DNA of 16,395 nt from an uncultured Ruminococcus sp. (GTDB lineage: Bacteria > Bacillota > Clostridia > Oscillospirales > Ruminococcaceae), in the NCBI GenBank assembly GCA_902464115.1, contig CABQIF010000040.1:1-16395 (forward strand), written 5' to 3'. Below are positions 11,741 through 16,395 of the stretch, piece by piece (within the stretch, counting starts at the first letter, position 1; each line of letters opens with the position of its first letter). The notes beneath the pieces are model-generated. The model was not told the DNA's origin. It saw only the letters and a program-made list of their open reading frames with translations, and did no database searches. The position numbers and the translations under genes are program-made.

Positions 11741-13606
11741 ATGGCACAAAAACAATACAGCCGCAGCATCGCTCGGCTCGTGCTGGTTGCCGGAATGTGT
11801 TTTACAGCAATTGGGCTGTGCAGCGTTTCCGCTTCGGCAATTGACAACACCGAATTATTGCAGCCGGTTGCCATCAAAGAAGACAGCTTACAGCCAATCG
11901 GACAATCTGTTCTGTTGGCAGATGTCACCGAAGAAAACTGGTATGAAGGCACTTCTGGTTCTCTGTATTATTGCTATGCAGACGGAACATATGCAACTGG
12001 AATTACCACCCTCTCGAACGAAGAAACGTATCTGTTCGCTTTAGACGGTACGCTCAAGACCGGCTGGCAGACGATTGACGGCGTTCGGTATTATTTTGAC
12101 TTGACAACCGGACAGAAACAGTTTGGATGGATTTCGCATTCCAACCGTCTGTATTATGTGTTTCCGGAAACCGGCAAGCAGGTTGGTGAAGCTGTAATTG
12201 ACGGTACACCGTATGTGTTCGATGAATTTGGTGTTTTGCAGACGGGTATTTATACCTGTGAAGATGGTACGATTGCAGGCTGTGCAGAAGATGCAACCCC
12301 ATATACTGGTTTTGTAACCGATGAAACCAGCCATGCAACCTATTATTTCAATGAAAACGGCATTGCACAGACTGGTTGGCAGACTGTAGACGGTGCAACT
12401 TATTACCTCGGAGAAGATGGTGTTCTGCGTACCGGACTGGTTTCAATTGATAACAGTGTATATGATTTCGGAACAGATGGTGCAATGCAGACGGGTCTGG
12501 TCACCATGGAAGATGGAACTGTACTGTTCTTCGGGGCAGATGGTAAGCAGGCAATGGGTTTGCAGACTGTAAACGGAAAGACCTATTATTTCAATGATTT
12601 GGGTATGGCGGTCAATACCAAGCAGACCATTGACGGAAAGACTTATTATTTTGGTGCAGATGGCAGTATGCAAACCGGACTGGTTACGCTGAACAATGGC
12701 GTTTATTATTTTGGCAAAGACGGCAGTATGCAGACTGGATTTGTCACCATGGAAGATGGAACCGTTTTGTTCTTCGGAACAGATGGCAAGCAGGCAATGG
12801 GCTTACAGACTGTGGACGGTAAGACCTATTATTTCAGCGATTTGGGTATGGCAGTCAATTCCAAGCAGACTGTTGACGGAAAGACTTACTATTTCGGAGC
12901 AGACGGCAGTATGCAGACCGGAAAAGTTACCTTGCAGGATGGTTCTTATTATTTCGGTGAGAACGGCGAACAAGTAACAGGCTGGCTGGTGCTGGATGGT
13001 TCGGAATATTATTTTGACCTGACGACTGGAAAGATGGCAACCGGAACAGTAACATTGCCGGATGGCACTTATATTTTCGATGAAAATGGGGTATTGCAGA
13101 AGAAGCAGAGCGGTATCTCATATACGGTTCCGTATTACAATCAAGCAGACCCGAGATGGGGTTCAACCTACATTGGAACAAAGACCATTGCACAGGTTGG
13201 CTGTCTGGTAACCTCTCTGGCAATGACGCAGTCTTATCACACAGGCACAGAAATTCTGCCGGATGAGATGCGGTATCAGATGCAGTTTGATAACAATTCG
13301 ATTTTATGGGCACCGATTATTGCAATGGGATATGACTTGGAGGGCTGTTCTGGACTTTCCACCTATGCATTCTGCCAGCGTCTGTACACCTTGTTAGAGG
13401 AGCACGGGCCGGTGATCGTGGGATCAGATAATGTGTATGGCGGTTCGCACTATGTTGTTGTAACAGGCTGTACCAATACAGATACCAGTACCCTGAAAAC
13501 CTCGGATTTCACGATGAATGACCCGGGATTTACGAATCGGACAACGCTGGATGAACATCTTGCAGCTTATCCGACTTGGTTTCGCTTCTTCTATATGAAT
13601 CAGTAA
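11741..13606 (+). CDS. Secreted cell-wall-binding-repeat protein with C39-like peptidase domain
   Basis: A 621-residue exported protein. Signal peptide at 1-33 (RSIARLVLVAGMCFTAIGLCSVSASA). From about 70 to 455 it is made of about 20-residue aromatic/glycine repeats (patterns such as DGKTYYFGADGSMQTG and TGWQTVDGATYYL), the CW_binding/glucan-binding type that attaches proteins to wall polymers or glucans. From 461 on lies a C39-like papain-fold domain: YTVPYYNQADPRWG, Cys488 in GCLVTSLAMT, His570 in GGSHYVVVTG, and NDPG (593-596) as likely third catalytic site. It probably cleaves peptides or peptidoglycan cross-links outside the cell, but the substrate is unknown. An 81-residue block (from about 249 and again from about 330) is a recent duplication. 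ATG 11741 follows GAAAGGA (11724-11730); the frame upstream is leader. There is no LPXTG anchor. Confidence 0.9.
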   Translation: MAQKQYSRSIARLVLVAGMCFTAIGLCSVSASAIDNTELLQPVAIKEDSLQPIGQSVLLADVTEENWYEGTSGSLYYCYADGTYATGITTLSNEETYLFALDGTLKTGWQTIDGVRYYFDLTTGQKQFGWISHSNRLYYVFPETGKQVGEAVIDGTPYVFDEFGVLQTGIYTCEDGTIAGCAEDATPYTGFVTDETSHATYYFNENGIAQTGWQTVDGATYYLGEDGVLRTGLVSIDNSVYDFGTDGAMQTGLVTMEDGTVLFFGADGKQAMGLQTVNGKTYYFNDLGMAVNTKQTIDGKTYYFGADGSMQTGLVTLNNGVYYFGKDGSMQTGFVTMEDGTVLFFGTDGKQAMGLQTVDGKTYYFSDLGMAVNSKQTVDGKTYYFGADGSMQTGKVTLQDGSYYFGENGEQVTGWLVLDGSEYYFDLTTGKMATGTVTLPDGTYIFDENGVLQKKQSGISYTVPYYNQADPRWGSTYIGTKTIAQVGCLVTSLAMTQSYHTGTEILPDEMRYQMQFDNNSILWAPIIAMGYDLEGCSGLSTYAFCQRLYTLLEEHGPVIVGSDNVYGGSHYVVVTGCTNTDTSTLKTSDFTMNDPGFTNRTTLDEHLAAYPTWFRFFYMNQ

Positions 13607-13623
13607 GGGCGAAAGAGCCGATG

Positions 13624-13668
13624 AAAAACCGTCATGGAAACGGAAGAAGTTTCTATGGCGGTTTTTTT
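13624..13668 (+). terminator. Terminator after the C39-protein gene
   Basis: Long stem AAAACCGTCATGGAAAC / GTTTCTATGGCGGTTTT (paired throughout with two G-U wobbles) and a GGAAGAA loop, followed by a T-run. It begins 17 nt after the stop codon. Confidence 0.92.
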
Positions 13669-13743
13669 GTGATGGAAGGGGATAATACTGGCATGGGAAT
13701 TCATTAGCTCATATTTTGCAGCCAGTACGACCTTGCAAAAACA

Positions 13744-13772
13744 TTGACGACAACGGAAAAATGTAGTATAAT
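13744..13772 (+). promoter_or_regulatory. Promoter of the ABC exporter operon
   Basis: -35 TTGACG (13744-13749), 17-bp spacer, -10 TATAAT (13767-13772). The predicted start is near 13779, 40 nt before the permease ATG. It shows that the longer reading frame beginning at 13744 is not the true start. Confidence 0.88.
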
Positions 13773-13818
13773 ACAAGTTAGTTCACTCCTCCCAAGGAAG
13801 AAAGGATTTTTATCATTC

Positions 13819-14595
13819 ATGAAGTTATTCCGTGAACTCTATCACTATCGAGAAATGCTGTTCAGTCTGGTGCGAAAAGACCTGCGAGGACGCTATAAAG
13901 GCTCTGTTTTGGGCTTTCTCTGGACATTTATCAACCCACTGATGCAGTTACTAGTCTATACATTTGTATTTACCGTGATTCTGCCGGCACAGGTGGAACA
14001 TTATTCCCTGTATTTATTCGTTGCCTTGATTCCATGGATTTTCTTTTCCGCAGCGATGACAGGCGGAGCCGGGTCGATTGTTGCACAAAAAGATCTTGTC
14101 AAGAAAATCTATTTTCCCCGAGAGATTATCCCGATTTCTTATGTGACAAGCTGCTTTGTCAATATGCTGCTCTGTTTTCTGATTATCTTTTTGGTGATGC
14201 TGGTAACGGGTGCAACTTTTAATTTGCTGGCATTTCTCTGTTTGCCCATCATTATGGTGGTGGAATACCTGCTGGCACTGGGAATTGCAATGCTTTCCGC
14301 AGCCATTACGGTGTATTTTCGAGATTTGGAACACATTCTGGGCATTGTGTCTATGATTTGGATGTATATGACACCAGTGCTCTATCCAGAAACATTAGTA
14401 CCAGAGCGATTCCAGAAGCTCTACCACTTGAATCCGATGACCTCGATTATTACCGCTTATCGGGATGTCTTATATCGGGGCGTTGTTCCGCAGCTTTCCA
14501 CCCTGTTGGAAGCAGTCATATTGGGTGTTTTGTTTTTGGCAGTGGGACTGCTGACGTTTTCCAAGCTGAAAAAAGGTTTTGCAGAGGAGTTGTAA
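13819..14595 (+). CDS. ABC-2 type polysaccharide/teichoic acid export permease (Wzm/TagG-like)
   Basis: A 258-residue membrane subunit of an O-antigen/teichoic-acid type exporter. The N-terminal amphipathic stretch ending LVRKDLRGRYKGSVLGFLWTFINPLMQLLVYTFVF is the family hallmark. About six membrane helices follow (near 37-58, 65-85, 105-135, 138-165, 170-195 and 230-250), with the conserved YFRDLEHILGIVSMIWMYMTPVLYP and LNPMTSIITAYRDVLYRG. ATG 13819 was chosen because the promoter lies at 13744-13772 and AGAAAGGA (13798-13805) is upstream, though the 13-nt spacing is long. It is 3 nt from the ATPase gene, with which it forms a complete transporter that would flip a lipid-linked glycan. The glycan itself is not indicated by neighbouring genes in this window. 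Confidence 0.92.
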   Translation: MKLFRELYHYREMLFSLVRKDLRGRYKGSVLGFLWTFINPLMQLLVYTFVFTVILPAQVEHYSLYLFVALIPWIFFSAAMTGGAGSIVAQKDLVKKIYFPREIIPISYVTSCFVNMLLCFLIIFLVMLVTGATFNLLAFLCLPIIMVVEYLLALGIAMLSAAITVYFRDLEHILGIVSMIWMYMTPVLYPETLVPERFQKLYHLNPMTSIITAYRDVLYRGVVPQLSTLLEAVILGVLFLAVGLLTFSKLKKGFAEEL

Positions 14596-14598
14596 ATC

Positions 14599-15876
14599 AT
14601 GGCGGAAACAGAATATTCTATTCAGGTGGAACACGTTGAGAAAAGCTTTCGGGTGTTTTTAGATAAGGGGCAGAGCTTTAAGGAACGGCTGCTGTTCCGC
14701 AAGCGAAACCGCTATGAAATTCGTCCAGTCTTACGGGATATTTCGTTTCAGGTGAAACGGGGCGAAGCGGTCGGACTGGTCGGACACAATGGTTGTGGCA
14801 AGAGTACCACGCTGAAACTGCTGACAAAAATTCTCTATCCAGATAAGGGCACGATTACCATGAAGGGCAGAGTTTCCAGCTTGATTGAACTGGGTGCAGG
14901 CTTTCATCCGGATATGAGCGGAAGAGAAAATATCTATACCAACGCCTCGATTTTTGGCTTAACGAAGAAAGAAATTGATGCTCGCCTGCAAACTATTATT
15001 GACTTTTCCGAACTGGAGGAGTTCATTGACAATCCGGTGCGAACCTATTCTTCCGGGATGTATATGCGGTTGGCATTTTCCGTTGCGATTCATGTCAATG
15101 CGGACATTTTGCTGATTGATGAGATTTTAGGTGTGGGAGATGTCAATTTTCAGCAGAAATGTTTCCAGCGGTTGCAGGAGATTAAAGCAGCTGGAACAAC
15201 GATCGTCATTGTGTCCCATGCGATGGAACAGATTGAGCAGATTTGTGACCGTTCCATTTGGATCGACAACGGGAAGATTCGGGAAGAGGGCATTCCAAAG
15301 TATGTCCATGAACACTATCTTTCCGCCATGGAAAAGGAACGGATTGCACGGGAAGCAGAGCATACACCGAAAGCTACAGAATCGGAATCCACTGATACAA
15401 ATCAGGCAGCTTTGCCAGCATTCTGTGAGCCGACTGCGGTTCGGATGGGAAATGGTGCAGTGCAGTTTACCGATGCGAAGATGTTGGATGCAGACGGGAA
15501 TCCCTGTCATGCGTTCCCGACGGGGGCAGCAATTACAGTAGAAATTGCCTATGCAGCCCAGCAAGAGGGGCTAGAGGGGAATTTCGGCTATGGAATTTTC
15601 CGGGAAGACAGTGTGCACTGCTATGGAACAAATGTAGATATTGATTGTGACCGACTGATACCAGTTCGGAAGACAGGGAAAATCCGCTGGACATTTCAGA
15701 ATCACTTGTTGCCGGGAAAGTATTTTTTAGATGTTGCGATTCACTCGAAAACAGGGGTTTTCTACGATGATATTCGGCGGATACAGTCGTTTACAGTGAC
15801 AACTACCAAGCGGGACATTGGACTGTGCCGGTTGGAAACAAAGTGGGAACTGGATGATCTGGAAGAAGAGGGATAA
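14599..15876 (+). CDS. ABC transporter ATPase with C-terminal glycan-recognition domain (Wzt-like)
   Basis: The 425-residue nucleotide-binding subunit partners the preceding permease. The ATPase domain (1-245) has Walker A GHNGCGKST (62-70), the characteristic SSLIELGAGFHPDMSGRENIY, signature YSSGM (150-154), Walker B ILLIDE (170-175), the D-loop region LGVGD and switch His207 in VSHAM. A linker (about 245-275) leads to a beta-rich extra domain (about 276-425, TAVRMGNGAVQFTDAKMLDADG.. to ..LCRLETKW) of the Wzt C-terminal type. In known systems that domain recognises the terminal modification of the exported polysaccharide, so this exporter likely handles a finished, capped glycan; that function is inferred. 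GAGGAG (14584-14589) lies inside the permease end, so the genes are coupled. Repeat E begins 7 nt after the stop. Confidence 0.93.
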   Translation: MAETEYSIQVEHVEKSFRVFLDKGQSFKERLLFRKRNRYEIRPVLRDISFQVKRGEAVGLVGHNGCGKSTTLKLLTKILYPDKGTITMKGRVSSLIELGAGFHPDMSGRENIYTNASIFGLTKKEIDARLQTIIDFSELEEFIDNPVRTYSSGMYMRLAFSVAIHVNADILLIDEILGVGDVNFQQKCFQRLQEIKAAGTTIVIVSHAMEQIEQICDRSIWIDNGKIREEGIPKYVHEHYLSAMEKERIAREAEHTPKATESESTDTNQAALPAFCEPTAVRMGNGAVQFTDAKMLDADGNPCHAFPTGAAITVEIAYAAQQEGLEGNFGYGIFREDSVHCYGTNVDIDCDRLIPVRKTGKIRWTFQNHLLPGKYFLDVAIHSKTGVFYDDIRRIQSFTVTTTKRDIGLCRLETKWELDDLEEEG

Positions 15877-15882
15877 CAGGAA

Positions 15883-16395
15883 CGAGCCGCAGGCAAATAA
15901 AAGTTTTTTGATCCAACAATTTTTCAAAAATGTTGGCGAGGTGTGGGCGAGTAGCCCACATTTGCGGAGCAAATTATTTTTGCAATCTGTTTTTCCTGCT
16001 GCAATTGCATTTTTTGAAACTGTCCAATTCGCAATTTTATGATTTATAAGAAACAAGTTTCAAATTCGGACAAGGCAACGGGGCAATTGCAGCACGCTGG
16101 CAGGCAAAAGCAGGGGTGGAACCCCCTTTTGCCGGATGCGAAAGACCGTTTTCCCTAAGAAAAATATTTCACGTGAAATATTGCTCCTAGGAAAACCACC
16201 CGAATCCGGTTCGGCAAGGCTGGGGCACATCCCCAGCTTGCCTAGGAAATCGCAATTGCCCCTGAAACCCTGTATCTCATTACAATCTTTAGATTTTGAA
16301 GGCAATTGCGATTCTTTGCGATTTGTTCTTAGATTTTTGTTGCGGATTTCTGTGAAGTTTGATTTGCTTCGCAAATGTGGGCTGCTCGCCCACAC
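15883..16395. repeat. Modular hairpin repeat, copy E (cut by window end)
   Basis: The left end CGAGCCGCAGGC starts 7 nt after the ATPase stop. The first 270 bp follow copy B module by module. After the GGCAAAAG..CTTTTGCC hairpin comes a parS-like palindrome (16165-16180), then the middle module of copy D in reverse orientation: GGCAAGGCTGGGG/CCCCAGCTTGCC (16213-16242) and the 13-bp stem AATCGCAATTGCC/GGCAATTGCGATT (16248-16313). It closes with inverted copies of the left modules (ATTTGC/GCAAAT, then the start of GTGGGC..GCCCAC). The missing right end would look like copy A at the window start. The first hairpin stem is CCAACA/TGTTGG, unlike B and D. Confidence 0.9.
16165..16180. other. parS-like palindrome in copy E
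   Basis: TATTTCACGTGAAATA keeps the CACGTG core and full symmetry but differs from the parS consensus at positions 2 and 15, a paired change. Next to it ATTGCTCCTAGG is the reverse complement of the CCTAGGAGCAAT seen in copies B and D. ParB binding is uncertain. Confidence 0.45.

Noticed and set aside
11260..11952. 230-residue minus-strand frame opposite the C39-gene leader
   Set aside because: It runs through repeat D's end, a promoter and a signal-peptide region on the other strand. No recognisable domain.
1..16395. tRNA or rRNA genes
   Set aside because: No cloverleaf, CCA-end or rRNA signature was seen on either strand by eye. A covariance search was not possible.

Overview
The window is the replication-origin neighbourhood of a Gram-positive chromosome, most likely a member of the Clostridia (the style fits Oscillospiraceae/Ruminococcus-like gut bacteria; the family is an inference and the genus is not established). 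The conserved order dnaN<-dnaA<- | ->rpmH ->rnpA ->yidD ->yidC ->jag is complete and the protein families are unambiguous.

Layout. 1-144 is the end of a dispersed repeat. 145-1245 (minus) is dnaN. 1246-1965 is the dnaA-dnaN intergenic origin, with many TGTGGAAAA boxes, one-base variants TGTTGAAA(A/C), and a (TAG)5 DnaA-trio track beside a GC clamp. 1966-3330 (minus) is dnaA. 3331-3997 holds the divergent dnaA and rpmH promoters; a DnaA box fills the spacer of the dnaA promoter. 3998-7195 (plus) is rpmH-rnpA-yidD-yidC-jag, covering ribosome assembly, RNase P and membrane-protein insertion. After jag the usual mnmE/mnmG/rsmG/parAB genes do not follow. Instead come accessory genes separated by large repeats: a YkuE-like phosphoesterase (7950-8801), a YtaF/MntP-like membrane protein (8976-9566, minus), bifunctional birA (9655-10647), a secreted cell-wall-repeat/C39-like peptidase protein (11741-13606), and a two-gene polysaccharide/teichoic-acid ABC exporter (13819-15876).

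The main unexplained feature is a family of modular repeats (A 1-70, B 7277-7827, C 8831-8913, D 10666-11332, E 15883-16395). They share inverted ends (CGAGCCGCAGGC ... GCCTGCGGCTCG) and consist almost entirely of consecutive hairpins. Stems are kept between copies by paired substitutions, modules are swapped and inverted between copies, and one copy is reduced to just its ends. A module found in or beside copies C, D and E carries a CACGTG-type palindrome. Next to copy C it is an exact match to the ParB-binding parS consensus (TGTTTCACGTGAAACA, 8956-8971); in D and E it is a near match. The repeats lie directly after stop codons, and the window itself starts and ends inside copies, sharing a 13-nt end overlap.

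How it works together: the left half is the replication-initiation and basic translation/secretion core, with DnaA autoregulation visible in the sequence. The right half is cell-envelope oriented (C39-like wall protein, Wzm/Wzt exporter) with strong consensus promoters and structured leaders. The repeats fill almost every other gap and may supply transcript ends, structured RNA, or chromosome-segregation sites near the origin.
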